64,000 bases of DNA from Sphingobacteriaceae bacterium (lineage in GTDB: Bacteria; Bacteroidota; Bacteroidia; Sphingobacteriales; Sphingobacteriaceae). The notes beneath the pieces are model-generated. The model was not told the DNA's origin and ran no database searches. It saw only the letters and a program-made list of their open reading frames with translations. Location of the stretch: assembly GCA_947460875.1 (NCBI GenBank), contig CANHGR010000005.1, positions 1-64,000 on the forward strand, read 5' to 3'. Position numbers and translations under genes: made by a program. The stretch's first letter is position 1, and each line of letters opens with the position of its first letter. Positions 43,938 to 53,144 of the stretch are shown in pieces.

Positions 43938-44627
43938 TTGGCAATTCTCAACATTCAAAATCTAACTAAAACTTATTCAAGCGCTGGCAAAGATCTCACG
44001 GTGCTTGATCACGTAAATTTCTCGGTAGAAGAAGGCTCTACTTTAGCGATCGTCGGACCATCAGGAAGTGGAAAAACTACACTTTTGGGTCTATGTGCCG
44101 GCCTTGATCGTTCCAGCTCCGGCGTGGTAGAACTTTGTGGTGTGGCGCTCGACAACTTGAGCGAAGATGATCGTGCCCAAGTGCGCAATAAATACGTCGG
44201 ATTTATCTTTCAAAACTTCCAACTGCTGCCTACCCTTACAGCACTTGAAAATGTTATGATCCCACTGGAGCTTAGGGGCGAAAAAAATATTCGGCCACAG
44301 GCATTAGACCTGCTTGATAAAGTAGGACTAGCAGATCGCCAACATCATTACCCTTCGCAGCTTTCAGGCGGCGAACAACAGCGAGTTTCTCTAGCTAGAG
44401 CTTTCTCTAACAATCCGAGGATATTATTTGCCGACGAACCTACCGGAAACCTCGATGCTGAGACAAGTGATAAAGTTGTAAAACTAATATTCGACTTGAA
44501 CAAAGAAGCGGGCACTACATTAATTCTTGTTACACATAACCTTGATTTAGCTGCTCAAACACAGCGAATTATAAAAATAAAAGGAGGGGTGATAAATTCG
44601 GATATACTTACTTCAGCAAGCGTTTAA
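43938..44627 (+). CDS. ybbA: ABC transporter ATPase, YbbA/LolD-like
   Basis: 229 residues with Walker A GPSGSGKTTLLG, Q-loop FIFQNFQLLPTL, signature LSGGEQQRVSLARA, and Walker B ILFADEPTGNLD. The family powers FtsX-type permeases (MacB, LolCDE, Ybb). TTG start at 43938; no ATG nearby. Its stop overlaps the permease start by 1 nt (TAATG). Confidence 0.93.
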   Translation: MAILNIQNLTKTYSSAGKDLTVLDHVNFSVEEGSTLAIVGPSGSGKTTLLGLCAGLDRSSSGVVELCGVALDNLSEDDRAQVRNKYVGFIFQNFQLLPTLTALENVMIPLELRGEKNIRPQALDLLDKVGLADRQHHYPSQLSGGEQQRVSLARAFSNNPRILFADEPTGNLDAETSDKVVKLIFDLNKEAGTTLILVTHNLDLAAQTQRIIKIKGGVINSDILTSASV

Positions 44628-47167
44628 TGGAGAAGCAAAATCTAAATATACCCTGGCTTTTTACAATGGCTTGGCGCGATAGCCGCCGCAACCGTTCGCG
44701 TCTTTTTCTATTTGTCTCCTCCATCATTCTTGGTATTGCCGCGCTTGTCGCAATCTATTCATTCGAAGACAATCTTCGACGTGATATTGATATGCAGGCT
44801 GCCGCGCTGCTCGGCGCTGATCTACAGATTGATAGCAACCGTCCAATTGATCCGGAAATGCAAAAGCTTCTCGATTCTCTCGGGGATGAAAGAGCCAAAG
44901 AGCTAACCTTCGCCTCTATGATTTATTTCCCGCAAAGCGGTGGCACGCGATTGGTGCAAATACGTGCTTTGGAAGGAAAATTTCCGTTTTACGGTTCGCT
45001 TGAAACGACTCCACTAGAGGCGGGACAAGAATTCAGAAAGGGCCAGCGGGCCCTAGTCGACAAAACGCTAATGATGCAATTCAGTGCACATGTTGGCGAT
45101 TCAGTAAAAATTGGTGAACTATCTTTTGAAATTTCGGGCATATTAAACAATGCACCCGGGCAAACAGGTATTTCGACCACTGTAGCCCCTGCGGTTTATA
45201 TCCCGTTTAATTACTTGGAGCAAACGGGATTATCGAAAAAGGGCAGTCGCATTAATTATAACTTCTATTATAAATATAGCGAATCTGCTGACATAGAGGC
45301 ACTTGTTAAAAAAATTAAACCGCGGCTTGAAAAAGAAAGCCTGGATTATGATACGGTAGAATCGCGTAAGCAAAGCACTGGAAGGTCTTTTGAAGACCTA
45401 ACCGGATTTCTGGCTCTTGTTGGCTTTATTGCCCTCCTATTAGGATGCATCGGAGTAGCGAGCGCTATTCACATCTACATCCGCGAAAAGCTCAACACCA
45501 TTGCCCTTTTACGCTGCTTAGGCGCACAAGCAAAACAAGCTTTCTTGATCTATTTAATACAGATTGTAGGCGTAGGTTTTATCGGATCTTTGATTGGTGC
45601 TGCCTTGGGAACCATTATCCAACAGCTGCTACCCATTGTATTAAAAGACTTCCTGCCGGTTGCATTCACACTTTCAATATCCTGGATTTCAATAGGCCAG
45701 GGAATTATTCTAGGAGTGGTCATATCTATTCTATTTGCCTTGCTGCCCCTAATCTCTGTTCGTAATATTTCGCCATTAAACACTTTGCGGATGTCGTTCA
45801 GGGAAAGCAGTTTCTTCCGCGATCCTGTTAAGTGGGTTGTCTACTCGTTCATCGTCTTTTTCGTTTTCGCTTTCACCTGGCTCAATATGGGGGGCTTTAT
45901 GAAATCCGTTTACTTTACGGCGGGTATTCTTGGTTCATTTTTCATTTTAAGCGGAGCAGCCTGGCTATTGATGTGGTCGGCGCGACGATATTTTCCTTCT
46001 TCCTGGAGTTACCTTTGGCGTCAGGGTTTTGCAAACTTATACCGTCCTCAAAATCAAACACTTATCCTGATTGTTTCTATCGGACTCGGCACGGCGTTTA
46101 TCTGCACACTTCTTCTTATTCAGGACGTTTTGATTAGTCGGGTGACACTTTCTGCTCGTAATAACCAGCCCAATATGGTGCTTTTTGATATCCAAATCAA
46201 CCAAAAATCACAAGTGGCGGCGCTTACTAAAGCTAACGGCCTGCCTGTGATTCAGGAAGTACCTATCGTCACCATGGGAGTGGAAGAAATAAAAGGCATC
46301 AGTTATGCCGAGGCTGAAAAAGACACGAGCGACGGCTCACCGCGCGGCGCATTTAACAGAGAGGTTAGAGCTACCTTCCGCGATTCGCTAACAGATTCTG
46401 AAAAAATTATCGAAGGAACATGGTCGGGCAAAGCCGAACCCGGTAAACCGATATATGTTTCGCTTGAAAGCGGCTACGCAAGACGTCTTCGTGTTGAAAT
46501 TGGCGATAAAATGGTATTTAATGTTCAAGGTGTACTAACTCCGGTAACGGTTGGCAGTTACAGAGAAGTTGACTGGAACCGTGTTCAAACAAATTTCAGA
46601 GTCATTTTTCCAACCGGCGTTTTAGAGGACGCACCACAATTCCATGTGCTCATTACCCGCGTACCCTCTAGTGCGGCCTCAGCGGCCTTCCAGCAGGCCG
46701 TTGTTGCACGTTATCCCAATGTCTCTATTATCGATCTCGGATTAATCCTAAGCGTTCTGGATGAGATCCTAGACAAGATTGGATTTGTAATTCAATTTAT
46801 GGGGGCGTTTAGCATTATTACCGGACTAATTGTCCTGATCGCTTCGGTCCTAATAAGTAAATATCAACGGATTCAAGAAAGTGTATTGCTACGCACCATG
46901 GGAGCCAGCCGGAAGCAAATCCTGGTGATTACCGCACTTGAATATTTCTTTCTTGGTGCACTTGCATCTTTAACAGGCATTCTCCTTTCATTCGCAGGAA
47001 GTTGGGCTTTAGCTGTTTACAGTTTTGAAACATCCTTTAACCCTAATTTTTGGCCAGCCGTAATTCTGTTCTTTGCGATCTCCTCACTAACGGTAGGAAT
47101 CGGCTTGTTTAACAGTCGCGGTATTTTAAATCGACCGCCGCTTGAGGTATTGAGGAGGGAAGCGTAA
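44627..47167 (+). CDS. ybbP: ABC transporter permease, YbbP/FtsX family
   Basis: 846 residues, about the length of YbbP. One N-terminal helix (25-50) precedes a periplasmic domain, then FtsX-like transmembrane groups near 260-380 (TGFLALVGFIALLLGCIGVA), 410-460 and the C-terminal set (745-830; VLIASVLISKYQRIQESVLL, then RTMGASRKQILVI). Two FtsX domains are visible. It is co-translated with the ATPase. Together with the divergent arylesterase it may move or process lipids or lipoproteins at the inner membrane; that is inferred from context. Confidence 0.92.
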   Translation: MEKQNLNIPWLFTMAWRDSRRNRSRLFLFVSSIILGIAALVAIYSFEDNLRRDIDMQAAALLGADLQIDSNRPIDPEMQKLLDSLGDERAKELTFASMIYFPQSGGTRLVQIRALEGKFPFYGSLETTPLEAGQEFRKGQRALVDKTLMMQFSAHVGDSVKIGELSFEISGILNNAPGQTGISTTVAPAVYIPFNYLEQTGLSKKGSRINYNFYYKYSESADIEALVKKIKPRLEKESLDYDTVESRKQSTGRSFEDLTGFLALVGFIALLLGCIGVASAIHIYIREKLNTIALLRCLGAQAKQAFLIYLIQIVGVGFIGSLIGAALGTIIQQLLPIVLKDFLPVAFTLSISWISIGQGIILGVVISILFALLPLISVRNISPLNTLRMSFRESSFFRDPVKWVVYSFIVFFVFAFTWLNMGGFMKSVYFTAGILGSFFILSGAAWLLMWSARRYFPSSWSYLWRQGFANLYRPQNQTLILIVSIGLGTAFICTLLLIQDVLISRVTLSARNNQPNMVLFDIQINQKSQVAALTKANGLPVIQEVPIVTMGVEEIKGISYAEAEKDTSDGSPRGAFNREVRATFRDSLTDSEKIIEGTWSGKAEPGKPIYVSLESGYARRLRVEIGDKMVFNVQGVLTPVTVGSYREVDWNRVQTNFRVIFPTGVLEDAPQFHVLITRVPSSAASAAFQQAVVARYPNVSIIDLGLILSVLDEILDKIGFVIQFMGAFSIITGLIVLIASVLISKYQRIQESVLLRTMGASRKQILVITALEYFFLGALASLTGILLSFAGSWALAVYSFETSFNPNFWPAVILFFAISSLTVGIGLFNSRGILNRPPLEVLRREA

Positions 47168-47230
47168 GTAGGCAAAGGGTTTGGGGTGTAAGGTTTAGGG
47201 TCTGACGAAAAGAGAGCAAAGAATAAGGAG

Positions 47231-47320
47231 CAAGGAATAAGGCCTAGGCATTCGTAGATTTGGGCGGTTGTTTAAAATTAGTTATCCGATGAACTAAGTT
47301 CATCGGATAACGTGTCTCAA
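47231..47320. repeat. Palindromic repeat, copy A
   Basis: First copy of a repeat matching copy B (offset exactly +519) at about 67 of 90 positions, with no gaps. It contains a perfect 15-1-15 palindrome, GTTATCCGATGAACT / AGTTCATCGGATAAC (47281-47311). It follows the ybbP stop by 63 nt in an A/G-rich stretch and precedes the stop of the 81-residue gene. It could act as a terminator or hairpin RNA, or be a MITE remnant. Confidence 0.8.
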
Positions 47321-47344
47321 ACCCGCGTCTAGGGCTTTGTATAA

Positions 47345-47590
47345 TCAATATTTAACGAATTTTTTACTTTTCCTTAAAAGGCCGAAATAAATAAAAAAAC
47401 CGAGAATCGGCAGTAATGAGACAAAAAACAGATAATTAACTTTTTCCCTTTTTGTAAGGGCATTAGATCTAACAATGCTAAAAATTGGTGCGATTATAAC
47501 GCTGAGTATTAGAAAGAGAATCGCGTAAGCAAAAAAAAATCCATAAAATCCTTCATTATCATTTACATAAAAAATCAACGAAAGCGTCAT
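47345..47590 (-). CDS. Small two-helix membrane protein, 81 residues
   Basis: Two hydrophobic segments (about 15-42 and 52-70; VNYLFFVSLLPILGFFIYFG) joined by a basic loop (SNALTKREK), ending Lys-rich. The second helix resembles the PLDc_N-type membrane segment. No catalytic residues. It is flanked on both sides by copies of the same repeat, in the same orientation, which raises the possibility that this segment was inserted or duplicated as a unit. Start ATG at 47590. Confidence 0.6.
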   Translation of the reverse strand: MTLSLIFYVNDNEGFYGFFFAYAILFLILSVIIAPIFSIVRSNALTKREKVNYLFFVSLLPILGFFIYFGLLRKSKKFVKY

Positions 47591-47742
47591 TTTTTTGTGT
47601 TTAATCCTAAAATGAGAGCGTTTGGAATTGTAGTTGCAATTTAAATAAAATACTCAATCCAAAGATAAATTCTTTACACTCATTAATCGAATAAGAAGAA
47701 AGGAACAAGGGCTAAGGGCTAAGGCTTTTGAAGAAGATAGAA

Positions 47743-47860
47743 CAAGGAGTAAAGAATAAGGACTAGGCATTCGTGGAATTGAATAGTTTGTTGAACTTAG
47801 CGATCTGATGAACTTAATTCATCAGATCACGTGTTTTACGACTAGTGTCTTTACTCCTTG
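47743..47860. mobile_element. MITE-like element, repeat copy B
   Basis: 118 bp bounded by perfect 13-bp inverted repeats, CAAGGAGTAAAGA (47743-47755) and TCTTTACTCCTTG (47848-47860). Inside is an 11-bp palindrome GATCTGATGAA / TTCATCAGATC (47802-47828, 5-nt loop) that aligns with the palindrome of copy A. Copies A and B differ by a C:G to T:A pair in the stem, a compensated change. No transposase is present, so it would be non-autonomous; it could also be a structured RNA. Confidence 0.6.
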
Positions 47861-47917
47861 CTCCCTTTCCCTATTCCCTTAATTAGCTGTATTTTTACCA
47901 TCAATAGCTGACGCAAC

Positions 47918-48658
47918 ATGTTCAGGCATAAGGGAAAAACTAGAACGTTAAAGCATAATTTAAGAATTGCTTCCCTGCTTTCCTTTGTTGCGGGTATTGT
48001 GAACGTAGCCGGATTTCTGGCTGTGCAGCAATTAACCACGAATGTTACCGGACATTTTGCGTTTTTTGTGGATGAAGTTTTTAAACTGGAATTTCTACAT
48101 GCCTTCATCTACTTCCTCTACATCTTCGTCTTCTTTCTAGGATCTTTTACATCAAGCTTTTTGGTAGAGCTCATCTCACGTAAAAACCCCAATTACGCTT
48201 ACGTGATACCCGCGCTGATTGAGGCCGTTATCCTACTTTCGGTAGCTTTCTTTGGAGTGCTACTCATCCGGGAAAACCCAAATCTTTTAGCTTTTAGCTT
48301 GCTTTTCGCGATGGGTTTGCAGAATTCTTTAGTAACAAGCATATCCAATGCCACTGTAAGGACTACGCATCTAACGGGATTATTTACAGATTTGGGTATA
48401 GAACTATCTCAATTATTTTTCTACCGCGAACCTGATCAACGTCAAAAGCTTTATTCTTCTATAAAGCTGAGACTGGTGATCATTAGCTTTTTCTTTATCG
48501 GAGGTGTTATCTGCGGCATTTTCTATGCAATGATTGGGTTGTTTATCTTGGCTTTTGCTGGGATGTTACTCTTACTCGGAATCGGGTTTGACAGCTTCAG
48601 ATTAAGGATGATTATGATCAGAAGAAATAGTAGGAGGAACGCCGATCAAGCGGACTAA
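47918..48658 (+). CDS. DUF1275 (YoaK-type) membrane protein
   Basis: 246 residues with about six membrane segments. SLLSFVAGIVNVAGFLAVQQ, then LTTNVTGHFAFFVDEVF and NATVRTTHLTGLFTDLGIEL match DUF1275, an unassigned inner-membrane family. A basic tail (RRNSRRNADQAD) faces the cytoplasm. The region 47591-47917 upstream holds only repeat copy B and A/G-rich sequence. Confidence 0.9.
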   Translation: MFRHKGKTRTLKHNLRIASLLSFVAGIVNVAGFLAVQQLTTNVTGHFAFFVDEVFKLEFLHAFIYFLYIFVFFLGSFTSSFLVELISRKNPNYAYVIPALIEAVILLSVAFFGVLLIRENPNLLAFSLLFAMGLQNSLVTSISNATVRTTHLTGLFTDLGIELSQLFFYREPDQRQKLYSSIKLRLVIISFFFIGGVICGIFYAMIGLFILAFAGMLLLLGIGFDSFRLRMIMIRRNSRRNADQAD

Positions 48659-48795
48659 TGTGTCATGATTGTTTTTTAGCTTATTGAGATTGGTCCCAAA
48701 AGAACTATCTTTATCCCTAAGGCCCGACAACATTCAACAGCCCCACAAATTGCCTCTCTTATTAAAAACATTAGTCACCTTAAGAGAAACAAGAA

Positions 48796-49512
48796 ATGTT
48801 AGACCAATTAGATCTTTCGCAGGTTTTCGTACTCGATATTGAAACCGTCCCCCAGTATCCTTCCTACTATGAAATGTCAGAATACTTCCAAGAATTGTGG
48901 AATTTAAAAACACAAGCAAAAAGAATTGATCCGCCGGAAACGCCCGAAGAATATTATCCGAGGGCAGGAATTTGGGCCGAGTTCGGTAAGATTGTTTGCA
49001 TATCAATCGGTATTTTCAATAAGGAGCAGCAGCAAACAGGATTAAGGATAAAATCCTTTGCAAGCGAGGATGAAATAGAATTGCTCAAAGAATTCAGCAT
49101 ACTGCTAAGTAAGCAGTCGGCAAATCTAATTTTATGCGCCCATAACGGCAAAGAATTTGATTTTCCCTATCTATGCCGTCGGATGTTGATTAATGGACTC
49201 CCTATCCCCACTCAGCTGCAGGTGAGTGGAAAAAAGCCCTGGGAAGTTAATCATTTAGACACGCTCGATCTATGGAAATTCGGCGATTATAAAAATTATA
49301 CATCCCTAGATTTGCTCGCTGCCGTTTTCGGAATACCAACTCCAAAAGACGATATCCACGGCAGTGATGTTCATTGGGTCTATTGGCAGGAGCGTGATCT
49401 GAGCAGAATTAAAACCTACTGTCAGAAAGATGTGTTAACTACTGCACAGCTTCTTCTTCGCTTTAAAGGATTATCTTTGATACCAGAAGAGCTGATCACG
49501 ATCATTGAATGA
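48796..49512 (+). CDS. PolB-related 3'-5' exonuclease
   Basis: Predicted DnaQ-like exonuclease of the family related to the polymerase B proofreading domain. Motifs are FVLDIETVPQYPS (Asp and Glu of ExoI), CAHNGKEFDFPYLCRRML (ExoII) and YCQKDVLTTAQLLLRF (ExoIII). 238 residues. Cytoplasmic; DNA or RNA preference unknown. RNase R starts 30 nt downstream in the same direction, so they may share a transcript. Confidence 0.92.
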   Translation: MLDQLDLSQVFVLDIETVPQYPSYYEMSEYFQELWNLKTQAKRIDPPETPEEYYPRAGIWAEFGKIVCISIGIFNKEQQQTGLRIKSFASEDEIELLKEFSILLSKQSANLILCAHNGKEFDFPYLCRRMLINGLPIPTQLQVSGKKPWEVNHLDTLDLWKFGDYKNYTSLDLLAAVFGIPTPKDDIHGSDVHWVYWQERDLSRIKTYCQKDVLTTAQLLLRFKGLSLIPEELITIIE

Positions 49513-49542
49513 GGCTAAGCTTATTCTGCCATAAAAAATAGC

Positions 49543-51672
49543 ATGTCAAAAAAGAAGTCCAATAATTTCAAGCAGGTCATTTACAAGCTTGTTACCGATG
49601 TTTTCGAGAAATCGCACAACAAACCCCTTAATTATAAGCAGGTAGCTGCAAAACTAAACCTCGACGACCCCGAATCGCGAGAGCTGATCCTCGAAGTGCT
49701 CATTGAAGAAACCAAACGCGGTCTACTTTCCGAGCCTGAAAAAGGCAAATTTGTTCTCAAACAGCTAAAAACTTTCTTGACCGGAAAGGTGGACATGACC
49801 GCCAGCGGATCTGCCTTTGTTGTCCCGGACGATGAATTTGAAAAAGATATTTTTATTGCACCACTAAAACTTCGGAATGCTTTACATGGTGATACCGTAA
49901 AAGTATATGTATACGCCAAAAATAAAGGCAAGCATAAAGAAGGCGAAATTGTCGAAATCATCGAGCGCGCTAAAATGGAGTTTACAGGCATTGTAAAACG
50001 CTCTGAACGCTTTGCATTTCTGGTTCCGACCGACAAAAAAATGCTTCAAGATATCTTCATTCCCCTTTCTGAGCTAAACGATGCAGAAGACGGCGATAAA
50101 GCAGTAGCACTCATCACCGATTTCCCGGAAGGCACCAAGAACCCTGTCGGCACTATTACAAAAGTTCTAGGTAAGCAAGGAGAGCATAACACAGAAATGA
50201 ATGCCATCCTTGCCGAATATGGCTTCCCCCTCTCCTTCCCTCCGGAAGTTGAAAACGAAGCGAACGCGATTCCGGATGAAATCTCGCAAAAAGAAATTGA
50301 ACAGCGCAGAGACTTCAGAAATACACTCACCTTTACCATCGATCCATTCGATGCCAAAGATTTCGATGATGCCATCTCGTATAAAGTGCTCGATAACGGC
50401 AATTATGAAATCGGTGTCCACATTGCCGACGTATCGCATTATGTAAAACCTGATACCGCTTTAGATAAGGAAGCGTTTGATCGCGCCACCTCGGTCTATT
50501 TGGTAGACCGCGTGATCCCGATGCTGCCCGAGCATTTGTCTAATGGTGTCTGCTCTCTAAGACCCAATGAAGATAAACTTTGCTTCGCCGCAGTTTTTGA
50601 ACTCGATAAAGACGCAAACGTGATTACCCAATGGTTTGGTAAAACGATTATTCATTCGGATAAACGCTTCAGCTATGAAGAAGCTCAGGAACTGATTGAA
50701 GTTAAAACCGGTACGTATAGTGAGGAACTACTTATCCTAAATGGCTTAGCCTATAAACTTAGAGATCGAAAATTTAAAGCCGGTGCGATTAGCTTCGAGT
50801 CAACTGAAGTGAAGTTCAAACTGGATGCTAACGGAAAACCACTGGGCGTTTATATTAAAGAACGAAAAGATGCCCACAAGCTAATTGAAGATTTTATGCT
50901 TTTAGCAAACCGAAAAGTAGCTGAGTTTATTGCTACCAAAGGCAAAGGCAACCAAAAACTAACTTTTGTGTATCGCTCGCATGATGCGCCCAACGAACAG
51001 ACCCTATTAGGCTTCGCTCAGTTTGCGTCAAAATTCGGCTACAAGATCAATACAACCTCAGATCGTGAAGTAGCACGCTCCATGAATTATTTATTGGAAG
51101 ATGTGGAAGGAAAAAAAGAGCAAAATGTCCTCACACAATTAGCTATTCGATCCATGGCAAAAGCGATTTATACCACTAAAAAGTCGCGCCATTACGGACT
51201 AGCATTCGAATATTATACCCACTTCACCTCTCCTATCCGCCGTTACCCCGATGTGATGGTTCACCGCTTATTGGAGCATTATTTAAAAAACGGACAATCC
51301 GCAAACGAAGAAACGTATGAGAAAATGAGTCTTCATTCCTCGCAAATGGAGAAAAAGGCAGCTGATGCAGAACGAGCATCGGTCAAATACAAACAAGCCG
51401 AATACCTGGAAGGCAATGTTGGAAGCGTATTTAGCGGCATTATTTCGGGCATTACAGAATGGGGAATGTATGTTGAAATCATTGAAAACAAGTGTGAGGG
51501 CATGATTCGCTTGCGCGACATTACAGACGATTTTTATGTACTCGACGAAAAAAACTACTGCATTATTGGTCAGCGTAAGAAGAAAAAATATCAACTAGGC
51601 GATGAAGTTCAGATCAGAGTTAAAAAAGTTGACTTAAGCAAAAGACAGATTGATTTTTCTTTAGTGCAATAG
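49543..51672 (+). CDS. rnr: Ribonuclease R
   Basis: Processive 3'-5' exoribonuclease that degrades structured RNA. N-terminal winged helix (about 1-75), cold-shock domains (80-230), the RNB core with FTIDPFDAKDFDDAISY and IGVHIADVSHYVKPDTALD, then VYRSHDAPNE and TSPIRRYPDVMVHRLL, and a C-terminal S1 domain (VFSGIISGITEWGMYVEIIE). 709 residues. The polyprenyl synthase gene follows 13 nt later with its own -7 box. Confidence 0.97.
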   Translation: MSKKKSNNFKQVIYKLVTDVFEKSHNKPLNYKQVAAKLNLDDPESRELILEVLIEETKRGLLSEPEKGKFVLKQLKTFLTGKVDMTASGSAFVVPDDEFEKDIFIAPLKLRNALHGDTVKVYVYAKNKGKHKEGEIVEIIERAKMEFTGIVKRSERFAFLVPTDKKMLQDIFIPLSELNDAEDGDKAVALITDFPEGTKNPVGTITKVLGKQGEHNTEMNAILAEYGFPLSFPPEVENEANAIPDEISQKEIEQRRDFRNTLTFTIDPFDAKDFDDAISYKVLDNGNYEIGVHIADVSHYVKPDTALDKEAFDRATSVYLVDRVIPMLPEHLSNGVCSLRPNEDKLCFAAVFELDKDANVITQWFGKTIIHSDKRFSYEEAQELIEVKTGTYSEELLILNGLAYKLRDRKFKAGAISFESTEVKFKLDANGKPLGVYIKERKDAHKLIEDFMLLANRKVAEFIATKGKGNQKLTFVYRSHDAPNEQTLLGFAQFASKFGYKINTTSDREVARSMNYLLEDVEGKKEQNVLTQLAIRSMAKAIYTTKKSRHYGLAFEYYTHFTSPIRRYPDVMVHRLLEHYLKNGQSANEETYEKMSLHSSQMEKKAADAERASVKYKQAEYLEGNVGSVFSGIISGITEWGMYVEIIENKCEGMIRLRDITDDFYVLDEKNYCIIGQRKKKKYQLGDEVQIRVKKVDLSKRQIDFSLVQ

Positions 51673-51673
51673 A

Positions 51674-51681
51674 TATATTTG
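51674..51681 (+). promoter_or_regulatory. TAnnTTTG -7 box of the polyprenyl synthase gene
   Basis: TATATTTG, ending 4 nt before the ATG and overlapping the last nt region of rnr. Confidence 0.45.
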
Positions 51682-51685
51682 CCGC

Positions 51686-52657
51686 ATGTATTCCATTTCT
51701 AACCTTCAAGAACTTATTAACGGCGCGATTGCCGAAAAAAAATATCCAGAAGTGCCTTCTGAGCTGTACGAACCCATTAGCTATTTAATGTCTTTAGGCG
51801 GTAAGCGCATGCGCCCTGTAATGCTGTTGATGGCTTGCGACCTGTTTGAAGGCAGCATTCTAAAAGCTGTTGAACCTGCTATTGGTGTTGAGCTCTTCCA
51901 TAATTTTACGCTTGCGCATGATGATATCATGGATAAAGCGCCCCTACGCAGAGGAAAGCCAACGGTGCATGAGAAATGGAATGAGAATATTGCCATCCTT
52001 GCTGGGGATACTATGCTGGTTGAGGCCTTCAGGCAGATGATGCTGGTAGACGATAGCATCCTCAGATCGGTTTTAGATGTATTTAACGATGTTGCCGAAG
52101 GGGTATGCCAGGGACAACAAATCGACATGAACTTTGAGCAGATAGCCGAGGTGAGTGTAGATGATTATCTAAATATGATTCGCCTTAAAACGGCAGTTCT
52201 ATTAGGGGGAAGCCTTAAAATCGGCGCGCTTATTGGAGGTGCCAAGTCGGAACAGGCAGAACTAATCTATCAATTTGGCAAAGCCCTCGGCATCGCGTTC
52301 CAGCTGCAGGACGATATTTTGGACGTTTACGGAGATACCGCAAAATTTGGCAAGCAGATAGGCGGCGACATCACCTCCAATAAAAAAACTTTCCTGCTCA
52401 TTAAAGCGCTCGAAACTGCCGAAGGGCTGGACAAGGAAGAGCTAAACCATTGGCTGGGCATCCGGCAGGACGATGTAGCAAAAGTAAATTTCATCACCAG
52501 CATCTATAACCGACTGGGAATTAGACAGCTGGCCGAAATGGAAATGAATAACTATGCAGAAAAAGCGCTTCGCTACCTCAGCGAGTTAAGCGTAGACCCC
52601 ACGAAGAAGCAAGCCCTAAGGGTCTTTGCTGAAGAATTGTTGATTAGGGAGAATTAG
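51686..52657 (+). CDS. Polyprenyl diphosphate synthase
   Basis: Chain-lengthening prenyltransferase, probably making the long side chain of menaquinone. First Asp-rich motif HDDIMDKAPLRRGKPT, second QLQDDILDVYGD; also YLMSLGGKRMRPVMLLMA. 323 residues matches IspB/HepT-type enzymes; chain length is not predictable here. Tail ends in the 320-nt gap described next. Confidence 0.93.
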   Translation: MYSISNLQELINGAIAEKKYPEVPSELYEPISYLMSLGGKRMRPVMLLMACDLFEGSILKAVEPAIGVELFHNFTLAHDDIMDKAPLRRGKPTVHEKWNENIAILAGDTMLVEAFRQMMLVDDSILRSVLDVFNDVAEGVCQGQQIDMNFEQIAEVSVDDYLNMIRLKTAVLLGGSLKIGALIGGAKSEQAELIYQFGKALGIAFQLQDDILDVYGDTAKFGKQIGGDITSNKKTFLLIKALETAEGLDKEELNHWLGIRQDDVAKVNFITSIYNRLGIRQLAEMEMNNYAEKALRYLSELSVDPTKKQALRVFAEELLIREN

Positions 52658-52976
52658 CGATTTATTAGATTCTTCTGGTTTTTGGGTTTTGATGACGCGT
52701 GGTGGTTGATTACAGCGTAAATTAGTTCGTGATACGCGGTTGTATACTTAACAGACACGCAGCATGATCTGATAAAAGGAGTCCTTTTAAAGACCTATGA
52801 GATTGAAAAAATAAATAGCGTAGGGTATTTCATATTTTGGTGGTTCAAGCCAGTAGTGCGATAGAATATCCTGGTTGGAAATTGATGTTGGAAATTTTAC
52901 CTGTTCACCTGCAGTCGATTTTTACCGTTCCGCACAGTATAAAAACTTATATAAGCCGACGAAACAGACAAAATAA
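52658..52976. other. Gap before the glycine-zipper gene
   Basis: No gene supported. It holds one small perfect hairpin, AAAAGGA-G-TCCTTTT (52774-52788), whose 1-nt loop is too tight to be a classical terminator. The rest shows nothing recognisable. Confidence 0.4.
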
Positions 52977-53144
52977 ATGGAGACAGAAAACAAAAACAAA
53001 CCCTCAGGATATGATTTTGGAGTTTGGATTGCTATCGGAGTAGCCGTCGGAGTAGCCGTCGGAGTAGCCGTCGGTAATATCGAAATGGGAATAGCTATAG
53101 GTGTTGTTGCCGGTGTACTTTGTGGCTTGTCAAAAGGACCGTAA
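52977..53144 (+). CDS. Glycine-zipper membrane protein, 55 residues
   Basis: ATG 52977 to TAA 53142-53144. After a polar head (METENKNKPSGYDFG) the sequence is one long Gly/Val/Ala segment (WIAIGVAVGVAVGVAVG, then GIAIGVVAGVLCGLSKG), a glycine zipper that packs in membranes. Three exact 12-bp repeats (53037-53072) code for GVAV blocks, so it may vary in length between strains. No family name; similar small proteins exist across Bacteroidota as I recall. Confidence 0.65.
   Translation: METENKNKPSGYDFGVWIAIGVAVGVAVGVAVGNIEMGIAIGVVAGVLCGLSKGP
53037..53072 (+). repeat. Three tandem 12-bp repeats inside the glycine-zipper gene
   Basis: GGAGTAGCCGTC three times without change, in frame (12 bp = 4 codons). 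Slippage would add or remove one GVAV block. Confidence 0.9.

Noticed and set aside
47851-48108. Minus-strand frame opposite DUF1275
   Set aside because: Shadow of the DUF1275 gene; no family or signal.
52774-52788. AAAAGGA-G-TCCTTTT hairpin as terminator of the polyprenyl synthase gene
   Set aside because: Loop of one base is too tight and the site is 117 nt past the stop.
53037-53072. Tandem 12-bp repeats considered as a CRISPR or regulatory array
   Set aside because: Units are contiguous, in frame, and without spacers; they are coding.
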